Part shown: in pieces, positions 24,901-36,500 of the stretch
Layout: every line of letters starts with the position of its first letter
How positions within the stretch are numbered: the first letter of the stretch is position 1
Source: Thunnus maccoyii
Lineage: Eukaryota > Chordata > Actinopteri > Scombriformes > Scombridae
Assembly (NCBI RefSeq): GCF_910596095.1
Contig: NC_056547.1
Span: 29,329,647-29,393,646, forward strand
Direction of reading: 5' to 3'
Length of the DNA: 64,000 bases
Position numbers and translations under genes: made by a program
The notes under the pieces: generated by a model
What the model was told of the DNA's origin: nothing
Databases searched by the model: none
What the model saw: the letters and a program-made list of their open reading frames with translations, nothing else

Positions 24901-27005
24901 TTTGACTACACCATTTAGTTTGACAGTATTGGATTTATTGAATGGTTATTTCATCCAACAAGTTCAACATAGAGGAAGTGTTGAGTTTGAATCAAGTATG
25001 TCAGGAGATTTTTTTTTATTTTATTTTAATGTAAACAGTGTGAAAATAAAGGTTTGCTTTCTTTTCAGTTGAGATAGAGAATTTATGGTGTGTTTTTTAC
25101 ATGTAATTATACAGAATAACAGAAATAATGTTTATTGGGGGAAAAAAGTGAAGCTTCTGCAGGGAAGGGTTGCTTTTTCCTCCAACCCAAATAACACAAC
25201 AGTTGTGAGCTCAACCGTCAAAGTTTAAGTTCAAAATAGGTGATTATTCATTGCCTTCTAAAATGTACACTACCATAACAAAAATATTCATGACCCTTTT
25301 CTGATCTGCCATCACTATGCTTTACATTTAGTTTAGACGACTAAAACTATCATGCTCATTGTTAACAAAAACCAACAGATGGAGATGTGAATAGCAATCT
25401 CTCAGTCAGATACTTCATACACCTACAATAATGTCAATTTGCAGACATTATTCACACAAACACAATGGGTCACTTATCAGGAAAATGTTAACAAAGTTCA
25501 TCTGAAGTGTTTTAATAATAACTAATGCTGTTTTCCTAATTGTGAACGCTACAAAACCTCTAGTCGTCTTCACTGTGACTTCTATTAGTTCTCTGCTGAC
25601 CCTGCTGTTTGTGCTGTTCTACAGACAGCATCGAGGCAAACGTGGAGAACGCTGAGGTTCACGTGGAACGAGGAACAGAGCAGCTCCAGAGAGCTGCCTA
25701 CTACCAAGTGAGTCTGCAGCAGTCACTCCGAGCTCTATTTTGGTGTCACTGTTTTGGTATTTTGGTCACTGACTGTGCGTCACAGTGGGAGGAGAGGCAC
25801 AGATGAGGTCGGTGATCCAGTAGCACGTTACAATCTCGTGCAGGTCGAAAGCTCGTCACACTTCTGTTCTGGAATATTATGGTCACAAACCCTCCTATGT
25901 GATTTTCTTGTCTATCCACTTTTATTAGTTACTTTATTGTCTACATTGTGGAAAATCATCTTTTATATCACAGCTCTCATAACTCACTCTTGACTTTGTA
26001 CTGAAGATCTTTGAGAAATTTACAATACAGCACAAAGTCAAGAAGTTGTGATATGTAGCACGCGTTCCATAGCATGCACAATGGTGTCTGCTGTATAAGC
26101 TCCCCTGACACTGAAAATGTTAGCACTGTTATTAGTGTTTGGAACCATTTCCAAACAAACTACCATAACCACTGTCTGGGCAAAGGGACATGTCACCCAG
26201 TGCAACAGTATAACATGTTTTTAATAGTTGTCAGACAACAACGGAGGTCTCTGGCACAGAGGAACACGATATATCTGGCTTTGAATACACACACATCATA
26301 CTTCAGATTTGTTGCCAATGAGAAAAATTTGTCGATTGTCAAAAGTTTGGACACACCTTTGTCTTTATTTTTTTTTTTACTATTTTCTACATTGTAGAGC
26401 AATACTGGAGACATCAAAACTATGAAATAACACACGCAATTATGTAGTAAAATAAAAGTGTTAAACAAACCAAAACATGTTTCATATTTTAGATTCTTCA
26501 AAGTAGCCAATGTTTGCTGTGATGACAGCTTTGCTGGCAATAGGAGGAACCTAAAATATGAAAGATATTTTGGTTTGTTGAAGACTTTAGTTTACTACAT
26601 GATTCAATGTGTTATTTCATCTTGTCAGTACAATGTAGAAAATAAATAATAAAATACCCACTTTTGATTGTTACTGTAAATACATATACACTCACTGAGC
26701 ACTTTATTAGGAACACCTGTGCAATCCAATACAGCAGGTCTGCCATACATTCTGCTTTTATGAAGCTTATTCATTTTCATACATAAACCAAAAAGAATGT
26801 ATATTAGAGAAACTAAAAGCCCAAAATCTGTTTCCCCAAATTTAGATCTACAGTTTGGCATTTGGTGAAGTCCCTGCTAACAATCCTCCTTTCTCTGCTT
26901 TCTTTATCACAGCAAAAGTCCCGGAAGAAGATGTGTATCCTCGCTATGGTTTGTTCCATCGTGCTTGTCATACTCGGCATCATTATCTGGCAAGCGGCTA
27001 AGTGA
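15050..27005 (+). CDS. stx12: syntaxin-12/13 (Qa-SNARE), complete, nine coding exons
   Basis: Joining nine exons gives 807 nt, a 268-residue protein plus stop (human STX12 is 276 aa). Stx12 is a tail-anchored Qa-SNARE of early and recycling endosomes that drives membrane fusion with partner SNAREs. Visible parts: MSYG start; N-terminal Habc bundle (about 15-125, including [23 protein letters not shown] and NNFQAVQRR); SNARE helix about 170-232 with the zero-layer glutamine near Q206 (IHDQGEMID); basic KSRKKMC; and a hydrophobic anchor about 245-264 ending IIIWQAAK. Coding exons: 15050-15149, 18791-18860, 19340-19439, 22036-22173, 23775-23818, 24454-24559, 24686-24758, 25625-25707, 26913-27005. 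All junctions have GT/AG ends and keep phase. The assignment to stx12 rather than stx7 rests on remembered human sequence. Confidence 0.95.
15880..16972. mobile_element. Harbinger-like non-autonomous element with TTA duplications
   Basis: About 60-bp inverted ends. The left starts GGCCCTGTTTACACCTGGCA. The right, read in reverse, starts GGCTCTGTTTACACATGGCA. Both continue to GATCACAAGTGGACAGCT. It is flanked by TTA on both sides (15877-15879 and 16973-16975), the target-site size and type of PIF/Harbinger transposons. A second, partly duplicated right end lies at 16838-16903. The interior has no transposase. It sits in intron 1 of the stx12 coding region. Confidence 0.75.
17600..17740 (-). 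mobile_element. tRNA-type SINE fragment
   Basis: The minus strand carries a B-box-like GGTTTGATTCC (17698-17688) followed by the CTCTCTCTCTCTCCCCGCAT stretch seen in fish tRNA-derived SINEs. It resembles 40060-40210. It lies in an stx12 intron. Confidence 0.5.
18791..18860 (+). CDS. stx12: stx12 coding exon 2
   Basis: Acceptor CCTGACAG, donor GTATGT. Codes for [20 protein letters not shown] and flanking residues (about 34-57) of the Habc region. A (CA)n tract begins 48 nt past the donor. Confidence 0.95.
18909..18939 (+). repeat. (CA)n microsatellite in stx12 intron 2
   Basis: About 15 uninterrupted CA units starting 48 nt downstream of the exon 2 donor. Confidence 0.95.
19340..19439 (+). 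CDS. stx12: stx12 coding exon 3
   Basis: Acceptor CCACCACAG, donor GTGAGT. Codes for residues 57-90, including [16 protein letters not shown] and ending PSSPSEQ. Ends in phase 0. Confidence 0.95.
20385..20442. repeat. 58-bp near-perfect hairpin
   Basis: Arms 20385-20407 and 20420-20442 are 23 bp each and complementary except at one position. They read TATGGTCTCTCTG...AATAACAAA inward, with a 12-nt loop (GTACGTATTAAT). It is intronic in stx12. It may be the centre of a palindromic mobile element or a transcribed hairpin; sequence alone cannot decide. Confidence 0.7.
22036..22173 (+). CDS. stx12: stx12 coding exon 4
   Basis: Acceptor GTGTCCAG, donor GTGAGT. Codes for 46 residues (91-136) from [20 protein letters not shown] through [10 protein letters not shown], the end of the Habc bundle and the linker. 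Confidence 0.95.
22441..22541 (-). mobile_element. dispersed fish MITE, inverted copy
   Basis: On the minus strand this reads GAGCACTTTATTAGGAACAC and continues CTCTGCAATCTGATGCAATC, a unit repeated widely in fish genomes. It pairs as an inverted copy with 26684-26780. Confidence 0.65.
22560..23692 (-). mobile_element. Tc1-like transposon with broken transposase
   Basis: The ends are inverted: left CAAAAGTTTGGACACACCTA, right TAGGTGTGTCCAAACCTTTG, each beside a TA dinucleotide as expected for Tc1/mariner. The minus strand encodes transposase pieces in three frames: 23481-23281 (N-terminal helix-turn-helix region, [13 protein letters not shown]), 23324-23043 ([14 protein letters not shown], first catalytic Asp), and 23030-22640 ([18 protein letters not shown], second Asp, then [15 protein letters not shown], the Glu). 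All three acidic residues survive, but frameshifts and a deletion between the first and second Asp make it non-functional. It lies in stx12 intron 4. Confidence 0.9.
23775..23818 (+). CDS. stx12: stx12 coding exon 5
   Basis: Acceptor CTTTCAG, donor GTAAGTG. A 44-nt exon coding [14 protein letters not shown] plus two bases. This is the acidic linker before the SNARE helix. Confidence 0.9.
24454..24559 (+). CDS. stx12: stx12 coding exon 6
   Basis: Start chosen at acceptor TGTAAAG because it alone keeps phase and yields QEDWGQM, matching the family. The acceptor is weak because its pyrimidine tract is poor. Codes [20 protein letters not shown], the start of the SNARE helix. Donor GTCAGC is non-optimal. 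Confidence 0.85.
24686..24758 (+). CDS. stx12: stx12 coding exon 7
   Basis: Acceptor TGTTTCAG, donor GTGAGT. Codes [20 protein letters not shown] and GEMI, containing the zero-layer Gln of the SNARE motif. Confidence 0.95.
25625..25707 (+). CDS. stx12: stx12 coding exon 8
   Basis: Acceptor TTCTACAG, donor GTGAGT. Codes [20 protein letters not shown] and LQRAAYYQ, the second half of the SNARE helix. Confidence 0.95.
26330..26672. mobile_element. foldback element built from Tc1 ends
   Basis: The left half starts CAAAAGTTTGGACACACCTT and matches the terminal region of the Tc1 copy at 22560. The right half is an inverted copy of the left: AACAAACCAAAACATGTTTC at 26464-26483 pairs with the GAAAGATATTTTGGTTTGTT stretch around 26560-26578. 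It has no coding capacity. It lies in the last stx12 intron. Confidence 0.65.
26684..26780 (+). mobile_element. dispersed fish MITE, direct copy
   Basis: Reads ACTCACTGAGCACTTTATTA and on, the same family as 22441-22541 in opposite orientation. It directly follows the Tc1-derived foldback. Confidence 0.65.
26913..27005 (+). CDS. stx12: stx12 last coding exon (membrane anchor)
   Basis: Acceptor TTTATCACAG. Codes [20 protein letters not shown] and [10 protein letters not shown], then TGA at 27003-27005. A basic juxtamembrane stretch is followed by one C-terminal transmembrane helix. Confidence 0.95.
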   Translation, partial: QKSRKKMCILAMVCSIVLVILGIIIWQAAK

Positions 27006-27870
27006 GTTCATTCCACACATGTATTGTGCCACGACTATATTTTTGCTCTGCCCCCCTCCCACCTGCAAGTACCTGCTTGGAAATCACAAGAAGAGCAAAT
27101 AGAGGCCGATCACTTCACCAAGGTCAACGGGAGTGGATCTGTGCAGAGGGATGTCCGCTGTGAAAAAAACACTCATCTGTACTGATCAAGTCCGGTTTTG
27201 TAAAATAGCTGAAAAATATCCTATTTAAACTGATATGAAGGAGAGGAGAGAGGACTGAGGTGGTGTAGGGGAGTGATTTAAGATCCAAGATTCCTTAATT
27301 TGCTTCATTCGTTTTTTGTCTTATTTACTGCACTAACACTAGCCGTCACTGTATTTCAAATATCAAAATATTATTGGGAATGATTTCAGAACAGGCAAAA
27401 TGGAAAAAAAAGAAACAAGGCTTGTTAAAAAGGAAATAAATCTGTGGTTTTTAGGGGCTGTAAATTATTTTTTTGTTACCTGTTCTTGTGGAACCTTCTG
27501 ATGTAAAGTGTGTGGAGTGCCACAGTTTGAAGTTGTAGCTGTGTTGCTCAGGTGAGTGTTGTCAAACCATCTGTGTGTAGTAGATCTGATCTGACACTAC
27601 TGAGAGCTCTGCTGCAGCTCCTGGCCTTCACAGTAACTTGTACATGGGACCTGGATGACTCCTGATGGTGATGGCAGCCGTGATTGTAATATAAATGTTG
27701 TAAACTGAAAGCTCTAACAGATTAATATTATCAATCAAATCCATGTTTGTAAATATTACAAAAGTGCTGCGTTATATTCTGCTGATAACATTATGGATCT
27801 CAAACAAAACATTTTTAATTGATTTCTATGACTCCTGTCAGTATACGTAATAAATGTCTTAAACACTTCT
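27006..27870 (+). other. stx12: stx12 3'UTR with polyadenylation signal
   Basis: Unique-looking AT-rich sequence after the stop, with AATAAA at 27849-27854 followed by a T/G-rich stretch. The transcript end near 27870 is inferred. Confidence 0.6.
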
Positions 27871-30800
27871 GATGCTCTGGATGTGTGATCAGTTTATCTA
27901 GACATATTGGTTCAGGGTCAGATTTTTATGGAGGCTCAACAACCTGTTTGGTATTTTTCTAACCGGAGGCCTGGGGGCCTGTACTATGAAGCAGGACTTT
28001 GGGTTAGTGAGGTAACTTCAGGGTTAACTCTGGGTTTTCAGGGCTACAACAGTGGTTCACTTCTTACCGGGGTACATCACCATGGTAACTTATGCTGAAC
28101 AGCTAACCTGCTCCAGAGGATCGGATAACAACCTGTTAACACCCCAACTACTGACCAATCAGATCACTGGGGAAAAAAAAGTAATTCCTACAAGATCCTG
28201 ACATCAACAAAAGTCCTGAGTTTACAGTAAAGTGACAAGTAAAGAGCAATATATATTTTTATAGGTCAGTGGAAACATTTTATTGTTCCAGGCTTTCCAT
28301 TTCCACTCTGGTTTTAAAACAGAGCTTCTAACAAACAGAGATTGTTTACAACACTAAACACATGATGAGTTTAGCTGCATTTTAACTGTGCAAAGTTTTA
28401 TTTTATCCTCAGAGTGACAGCTGAGAGTGTGGATGATTTTATAAAACCAAATAATAATTTAACTTTTATTAGAAAAATAATCCACACACTGTTAATTGGC
28501 TTCCATGATTATAAATGTAACATTTGGTTCTGATAGACCTCAATCAGTAACTTTCCACTCTTTGCTTCAGTAGCAGAAACAGTCTGGCATTACTTTAAGT
28601 TTGTTTGTTTTTTTAATTTTATGGAACATATTCAGAATTGGTTCTTCATCAGCTGACTAAATAGCAAAAATATTCACTCTATAGTTAAGTCATATATAAT
28701 AATTCCTTCATGTATTTTAAGCCTTAGCCTACTTCTAATATTTGGAAATTATTTCTAGTGTTTCTACATTTTATTCTGTTGTATGATTACAAGCTATCAT
28801 TTACATTTCACTTTGTTGAATATGACTTTGCTGTCCATAAAACACAGGTAGGTTTTCTGCAGGTACCCTGCTCGTAATGATGAAGCTCGTAATAAACAAC
28901 CCTGCCTCTTTCATATGAACGCACTTGTAGCTGGAAAATGAGTTGACTGAGCTGGTTGAAAGTCAGCTTCATAGAACTGGTTATCTGGACGACCAATGTT
29001 AGGTTCAGTTTTTTCCCCTTTTGAGTGTATTTCAGGGTTTTAGGTTATGATTCTTTTGAAGAAGCTATATGAAATCAAACAATTCGCTAATATGGCAGAG
29101 TAGAGACAGTCCAGCAAAACTTGTCACAAAACAAAAGAACCATTAAGGGCATTATCAAATCTTTATTAAGTCTTATTTTCTCAAAATGCTCTTGAGTTGA
29201 AAATACTAAGTTATTTGTGTTCCTGTGGCATTTAACTTGAATGAATTTAAAAAGGCACATTGACAGTTAACTGTGAGCATTATGCCCTGCAGTGCATCAA
29301 AAGAACTTACTTGCTTTGTTGTTTATGTGTCCAATACACAGTGTGTCATAACTACAATTGGCACTGTGTCCAATCATTTCCTGTTATACTTCCTCCCTCA
29401 CATACACAAATGCACACGCGCACAGACGCATGGGTAAGGTGTCTAACTTCTGTTTTTTGTGCTTATTGTGGCCAAAAATGTTTGATTTTGCAGCAGCTTT
29501 TCTCAGAAATTGTGGTGCAATTTTTGATGTTTTATGTGCTCTTATTGCAGTAAAATTGTGGGAATTGGGGAAACATTGCAGGCAAAGGAAAATAATGTGA
29601 TTTTTTTTAACCAATGAAAAGTCATATGTAATCACTTCCATCAATAAAAAGCATATTGCATAGCATAGACAACTATATTTCAGTACTATTTTTTAAAAAT
29701 GTATCTTCTGAACATGAGGACCATGGGCTCAAAGTTATATAAAAGAAAAAAATGTACTTAAATAAAGGCTTATAAATAGAAACTAAATAAACTTTCACCT
29801 CAACATTTGCACCAAATAAAAAGCCAATAATGCCATTAAAATAAATATATTAACATAAAAATATTCCAAAGTGCCCATTTTTATGTTTGAGGTAGATTAT
29901 GTCCATCTTTGCTGTCTGAACAACTCATTTATTTGTATTCTTCTGACTATTTGGGACTATTTGGGAATTGTTTTGCCCGGTCATTTTTATTGGCAGATGA
30001 GATTTGTCCATCTTTCACCTGAATGTACCTGAATCCGATCCTTGCTGAATGTGCACTGTGTGCTGCAATGAGCTAAGTTACCACGACATGAAATGCAGAA
30101 ATTGGTTCAAATCACAAGAAGTCTTTTGATTTGGCCATTTCATGCGGAAAAATTGTGGTAGTTTAGCAAAATTGCAAGCTCTCACAAATATTAAGGAGAT
30201 TTCTTGAATTTGCGTTAATTATTGCATTTGCAAAATTGTAATTTCCTCGAGCGACTGATTGTACTTTAATTGTATGTGCAAGTTTATTTGTATATATATG
30301 AGAACTATTTTATTGAGGTGTGTGATTTTCAGTATATTGTGTGGAAATTATTTCAGCGGGTGTATGAGAGAAAATGTCAGTATCAGTTGAAACGATAAAA
30401 CCAATAATCCAAATGGGATTGTAGAATTATATTAATCACTACCCATAATGCTAATGACAATATGACAGACAGATAAAATCCTCTTATCTGTCAGGGTCCA
30501 TCTTTACAAATTACCTCTACCATCATAGCATTCTTATATCTGTCCACTGTCCATCTTATCTTACCACTGTCGAGTTGCTTTGCCAGTTGATTTTGGAGAC
30601 TACATGTATTTCATCTATAATACATCAAGGTAGGTAGATAGGTTTCATATCTGGTAGATTTTAATTTTGTAGTGTGCGCAGGTCTTTGAAAAAAAAATTA
30701 TATATTATACAGAATAAAAACTAAACAAGCTCAGTATTTTCTGTCAGTGCTAACAAGGCTATCAACTAAGTGTAATGGCAGTATATTTTATCAGTTATAA

Positions 30801-30930
30801 AAGGGATTTGACCTTGGTTAGGACTGTGTTTCACGGGTGGAGATGCTACACCTATGCCCCACTTCCTAAGTCCTGACAAATGGTGATAGATCATCTCTTT
30901 TCACCCTTTTGCAATCGCAAAACAAAAGAA
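27870..30930. other. intergenic region between stx12 and arhgef2
   Basis: AT-rich with no recognisable gene. 27965-28140 resembles the end of a dispersed fish DNA element (GGGGCCTGTACTATGAAGCA...). Several ORFs of 62-97 codons at 28808-29644 have no domain features. Confidence 0.4.
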
Positions 30931-30936
30931 CCCTAA

Positions 30937-31297
30937 TGCCTGGGACACACTGGATGCGTGAACCTCAGCAGTGCATGTGTGTTGCTGAACTGCTACGTCT
31001 CTCACGCTTGTAGCGTCCACACTGGAAGCATGTCTGCGGCGGCGTTTTTGTCACTGGCAGCCCTATCTTTCTATCATGTTCCCTGTCTATTTCTGCTGAG
31101 AACCGCGCGCGTCACGCAGCGAAGATAGGCGAGACCTCGAATCTCTAGATGAAGCGACGCAGCAGCCTCGCTTGAGACGCGCATGACACACACGTGTCAG
31201 TGTGGCCGCTCTAACCTGTTAACATGGGCGCTGAAATGAAGAGCAAGAGGTTCCGCGACGCACACGCGCTGCTCACGCATCCAGTGTGTCCCAGGGG
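30937..31297. mobile_element. Harbinger-like MITE with 23-bp perfect inverted repeats
   Basis: A 23-bp perfect terminal inverted repeat (30939-30961 and 31273-31295) begins CCTGGGACACACTGGATGCG. TAA lies on both flanks (30934-30936, 31298-31300), the 3-bp target duplication typical of PIF/Harbinger. The 361-bp interior is CpG-rich, unlike its AT-rich neighbours, and has no ORF. The perfect repeats suggest a fairly recent insertion. Confidence 0.8.
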
Positions 31298-31299
31298 TA

Positions 31300-32530
31300 A
31301 GAATAAGACAGCTGGGTGAAGTGGATCACAATGTCTTGCCATACGCAGATGATGTAATTCTCTTTTTGTCATAAGCACACTGCATTGCTCCTTTTGTTAG
31401 ATCCTATTGAAAACTTTGGTAAGCTATCAGGCTTAAAGTTTACAAAAGCATGCATATCAAAATGATAAATACTAGTTGCTGGACAGAAGAACATGTGAAA
31501 AAATGGAAAAATAGAGTCTACACACTACATAATGCTCCCGTGAACATTTATTGGTATACAGTACCACCATCTATCAAGCTAAACACTAACACTGGCAAGA
31601 GAGTCAATTCGTGTCATTATCTAATAATGTGGATAAATGATTTTTTCAAAATATGCTTTTCAACATCCTAGACAGGATAAATGATCTCAGTATCACATTT
31701 TCTAAAAATTATAAGTTGCTTTATGAGTGGAATTACAAGGTCTTGTTTGATAGGTTCAAAGGTAAGTCTTGGAGAGCACCCCCTTCATCATTAGTAGGTT
31801 ATGTAATTTGTCATTTTTTGTATATAAATCTTCCATTTTTTTAACTTAAAACTTTTCTCAAACCCTCAACTCCATTATCTTGCAATTTATCTGGGGATAC
31901 AAAGTACACTGTATTACAAAACGCTTGGCTCTGCCAAATTTTCAACATTACTTTTGGGCAGCTAATGCAAGAACTCTGGTTTATTGGCAAAATGCTTACC
32001 CTGAAGGGGTGTCCATCCCCACCCCTGCATGTGTGGCTATTGAGCAAGATATGCCTGCTTCTTCCAGTCCTGTATTACTGTTTGTAGGAAAGAATCTCTC
32101 TCTTGCTAATAAGATAACTTTGATTAGAAGTTCTCTAAAAATGTGGTATAAAATAAAAAAAAAAACAACATCTGCCTACCCAAAAACAAATGTTTTACTC
32201 ATATCTCCCATAGTCATGCATTGCCCACCTGACTTTAATTTTTCAAAGATTGCAGCGATTCAATATGGAATGGTAGTAGTCATTGTATTGCTTTTGCTTT
32301 TGAACAAGAAGCTATTCTACAGTTTAAATCCTGGTTGACGACTAAGTACTATTATATAGCATATGGAAAAAATTATATTTTCCATATGCTGATTTTTAGA
32401 TATATGGAATCCATTTCTCACCTATTTGACTGGACAGCCTGGGGACACCTCAGGAGACCTGACTGTTTAATATTGGTTAGTTGTGTTTAATTTTTGAGAA
32501 GAACTGAAAATACTGCTTTGCAATAAAATT
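31300..32530 (+). mobile_element. L1-like LINE remnant
   Basis: 31342-31353 codes YADD in the context VLPYADDVILFLS, the RT catalytic motif. After several stops, 31880-32338 keeps an open stretch reading RLALPNFQHYFWAANARTLV and then YWQNAYPEGVSIPTP, typical of fish L1 ORF2 downstream of the RT palm. It is broken by stops and frameshifts. Confidence 0.75.
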
Positions 32531-33189
32531 TGTATGTGTGCAGGTGTATATTACATGTTTCATAACATACATTGCTCTCTGAGCCCAGCTTCTACCTTTC
32601 TATGTAACACTGTGCCAGTGGTATCCACTGACTTATTAGAATTATGTTATACAGTGTACTCTGCTGATAGCTCCTAAATATTACAATGTGTGAAATTAAA
32701 CAATCAAATGTATGGAATAATTTGTAATTTGATCACATATCATCTGAGACTGCTCCAGTAACCTTTTATTTTTCCTGCTTTTGTTAATTTCATTGCTTTT
32801 TTTTCCTCTGAGTATGGATGTCAGGACATAGGGTTTGTTGTGTTTTAATGTTTTTCTTGGTTTGTGATATGACTGAAAAGGTTTAAATAAAATATTCAAA
32901 AAATTAATTGCTCACCTACCAATTATAGGAACTGAATACTTTCAGATGCTTGTGTTGCAATTTGAGTCTCTGTCATGGTTATTGCACATCAAACACACCA
33001 TGTTCTCAAACATAAACGTAATATGTGCGCTATGACAGTTTTGATAAATTTACAACATGATACAAACCTTTTTTCTTGCCTCAATGCGGATAGGCACTGG
33101 AAAATTTCAGCATTTTGAACCTGGTTTCATATTGGGATGTGGGAAAGAGCAAATAATAGTCTACCAGGCATTCACGGACAGCTGAACAC

Positions 33190-33222
33190 TGTGTGTGTGT
33201 GTGTGTGTGCGTGCGTGCATGC

Positions 33223-33260
<38 letters not shown>
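33190..33260 (+). repeat. (GT)n microsatellite upstream of arhgef2 coding exon 1
   Basis: Two GT runs separated by GCGTGCGTGCATGCCC, followed by a GC-box-like GGGGGCGG at 33262-33269. It lies about 210 bp upstream of the arhgef2 ATG. Confidence 0.9.
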
Positions 33261-33262
<2 letters not shown>

Positions 33263-33473
33263 GGGCGGTGATGATTCAGAAGTCAGATTTCTCACAGGAA
33301 CAGCCACTTCACCAGAAGCAGAAGCACATTACAGTTGGCCAGTACGGAAAGATTTTCACTTATTTTCTCTTTGGTAGGGATCCGAGTGGTCCACAGAGAA
33401 GCATACAAACGTTAATAGTGGATCTTTTATTTTCTGACTTCCTTTTGAATCTGTCATTGTGAAAACTGTCACA

Positions 33474-33536
33474 ATGTCTAGAGTTGCCAATCTGTCGAAA
33501 CTGCGGCAAGAGAGGATGAGGGAGATCAACCTGCGG
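33474..33536 (+). CDS. arhgef2: arhgef2 coding exon 1
   Basis: ATG in context ACAATGT, 21 codons, donor GTGAGT. Chosen because MSRVANL resembles the human start MSRIESL and the next exon continues in phase 0. The 5'UTR extends upstream by an unknown length. Confidence 0.85.
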
Positions 33537-36500
33537 GTGAGTTGGCATTATGTTCGTCATCGAGTGTAACATTATAGACAATGAGAAAGAATAACATAGA
33601 ATAATATGCAACGGCATCTGACTTCAGGTACTGCCTACCACATAGGGCTTTAATAGGACAGGTAACATAACCACCCTTTTTGTGTAAAATGGTGTGACTT
33701 GATTACTACTAAATTGTGCTATGTGTTGTCTGTATTTTTTGTCACTTCCCTCTTCTTACTCTGTCACTCCCTTTTTGCACTCTCAGCCACAAAAACATTT
33801 CCTGATTGTGACACATGGCCTGCTCTTTATGACAGGAACACAGGCCTCTTAGGCCATAGGCCCTAATATAGCTGCACTGGTTGTACATCACTTCTAATCC
33901 AGATATAGGGGATAAGTCTGTGTGTAGTTGAGAGTGTAGGTGGTGGTGTGTATGTATGTTTGCTTGTACACAGTGTGCTTGCTCACTGGATATTTGACTA
34001 TAGCAACTGTTGCCATAGAAATGGCAGTGGGTGTGTGTGTGATATTACTGCTGTCTTTGAAAATGTTGAAGGCCTCATAAATGTGTAATAACAAATATAC
34101 AATATAAAAAGGACTCAGGGCAAGATTTGCATGTACTTTTGCATCACTTTTAAAGGCCAAGATGTGAAACATTCTCATTTGCAAGGTCACACAAAAATAG
34201 GAGGAGACACAGTAAGACAGGTTGATAATGTCATCTGCTGGATTTACTGAGATTATGCAATTTGCAGTTCTAATGAGTGATCATCTGCGCACAATCTCCA
34301 CCCTTCACCTGCTGGACTCTTCCACTGGACCTGATCCTTCCCTCTGTCTTTCTTTCTCTATCCACTCCTTATCTTTTTTTATTTCTCATGACTGTTTCAC
34401 TGACTCCTATTTCATAAAAAGAAAAATCCACAGATTTAGCATCGCCCTCCTGTAGCACCGTTGGAGTCACGATGGACAGTTTAAAAAAAAAAGTATCAAA
34501 ACTGATGCAGTAGAAGCAGATATCGGGCCCTATTTTAACTGCACAAGTGCAACGCCAAGTGCAACACCAAGTGCAGCATGGTAATTCTTGGGTGCACAGA
34601 CAGTGTGGGCGTCTTCATGCACACCTGCATTTGTGGTTTATGAACATGCACCAGCGCAAAGTGCAAAAGGGCTGGGTGAGGTCGAATATAGATCAGTGGA
34701 TGGGGTGATATATAAATACTCTATTCTCTATTCTATTCTCAGCCAATCAAATCATAGGTATCATAGCTCTGAAACAACTGTGCCAATCAGAGTTCAAGTA
34801 TGTTAACTGTTCAACAAACAGAAAGTACTTCTTCAGGAAACGTTTGGGTGGTTCAGAACACTACAGCATGAACACACATCACCACAAATCTGCAGCCCCA
34901 GACAGATGGAAAAGTTTTCATCAGTTAGTTACTATAATAACAATTTAAAAAATTAAATGTCAGTTGCAGCTAATGTAGCGTGAAACTGTCATGAAGAGCA
35001 GCACGAGATGGACCCAAATGCAGGACACAGCAGATACTTAAGTATAATTCTTTAATCCAGATTATTGCAGGAAAAGCAGAACAGCACAAAACAGAGCAAA
35101 GGATCCAAAAGGCTGGAAGTGACACACGGGACTAACTGAACTGACGAGGAGATGAGGTACATGTGGGGAGATGGGTGGAGAAGCGTTGATTGGTTGGGGG
35201 GGAAAAACACAGGGAGCAGGGCAGGGCTGACGAGGCTGATGAAGGGCAGGTGGGTCAATGAGCAAAGGAGGGAAAGTCAAAAGGAACACAGGAAGAAAAA
35301 ACACGAGAAAACCCAAAAACCCAGAAAACACAACCCTCACATACATTCCATCTAAGAATATACATGAATATTAACTTAAGTACACAACACTATAACCTGC
35401 AACCTCTTACCTGAAGCAAACAGAAAACCAAAACCCCTCTTAATAACTGAGACCCAGTATAAGCTGTGTGAGTACAGACCAGACTGAATCAAAGACAGAC
35501 TAATAAAAGGCAACTTAGGCAACAAAATAATATAATACCAGATAGTCATTTAAAAATACAACTCCAATCAGCCTTCTCCAACACAGTCCAGTCTTCACAT
35601 AACAAGGAGAAAAGGCTGAGGGTCTTTGGTGGACTGGAGGAGAATGACGGTAAGAAGTAAAGCAGAGAGCTGGAGATGAGAGAGTGCGGCTGCAGAGAGG
35701 GACCAAGGAGCAGATTGTGAAAGAAAAAGTCCTTTCCCTTGACTGCCCCAGGGCCTCATTAATAACCGTTGTGTACGCACTAAATAGGGCTTGAAAGATA
35801 TACACCACTTTCCACAAAAAAGTTGGGATTTATAAAAACAAACTTGACAGGAGAATGTGTGCACCAGTACGGAAACACTGACCCAGGCACATTTTGGAGA
35901 CAGAGGAAATTGGCAACACTGATGGCAAGGTAGTGAATAGAAGACAGATTTTATGACGGTCCCTCTCATATATTTTGGCTTGGATCAAAACATTGTGTAC
36001 TTCAAGAAAAATTGTGGCTTTTTGAAGTAAGTGTGCAAGTGTTACTCTTTTCCCAAAAGATACAAGCCAACCAAATATTAAAAAGGAGACATATTGTGCT
36101 TTTTGTGATTTTCTGTCATTTACATACTGTTATTATGATGGATGGTCATGTTAAACATGGTCAAAGTTACAAAAAAAAAAAAAAATCAGGTGAACGTATG
36201 TAAAAATGCTCCTTGTATGACAAAAGCCCAGGTTTCAGTGTGCTCTGAATGCTTCATTTGCAATATTTTTTAAAAACCTCTCCTGACGAGATGACATCAG
36301 CTCATTGCGCAGGTCCGTAAACAGCCGTCTGTTCCATAATCTTTGTTGCAGAGGTTCTTTGCATTGTCGACATTGTAGACCTTCAGAATAAAAGTATTGA
36401 CCTGGAAATGTGCGGAAGATGCCCCATTTTACATCTGTGATTTATTACTACAATTTAAATGTTAAGCGTACGGCGCTGGCTCACCGTCACATTCCTAACC

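Noticed and set aside
31880..32338. 152-codon plus-strand ORF as a possible host gene
   Set aside because: Residue pattern is that of L1-type ORF2 downstream of the RT palm, next to a decayed YADD.
33193..33462. Cys/Val-rich ORF
   Set aside because: Translation of the GT microsatellite; overlaps the arhgef2 5' region by chance.
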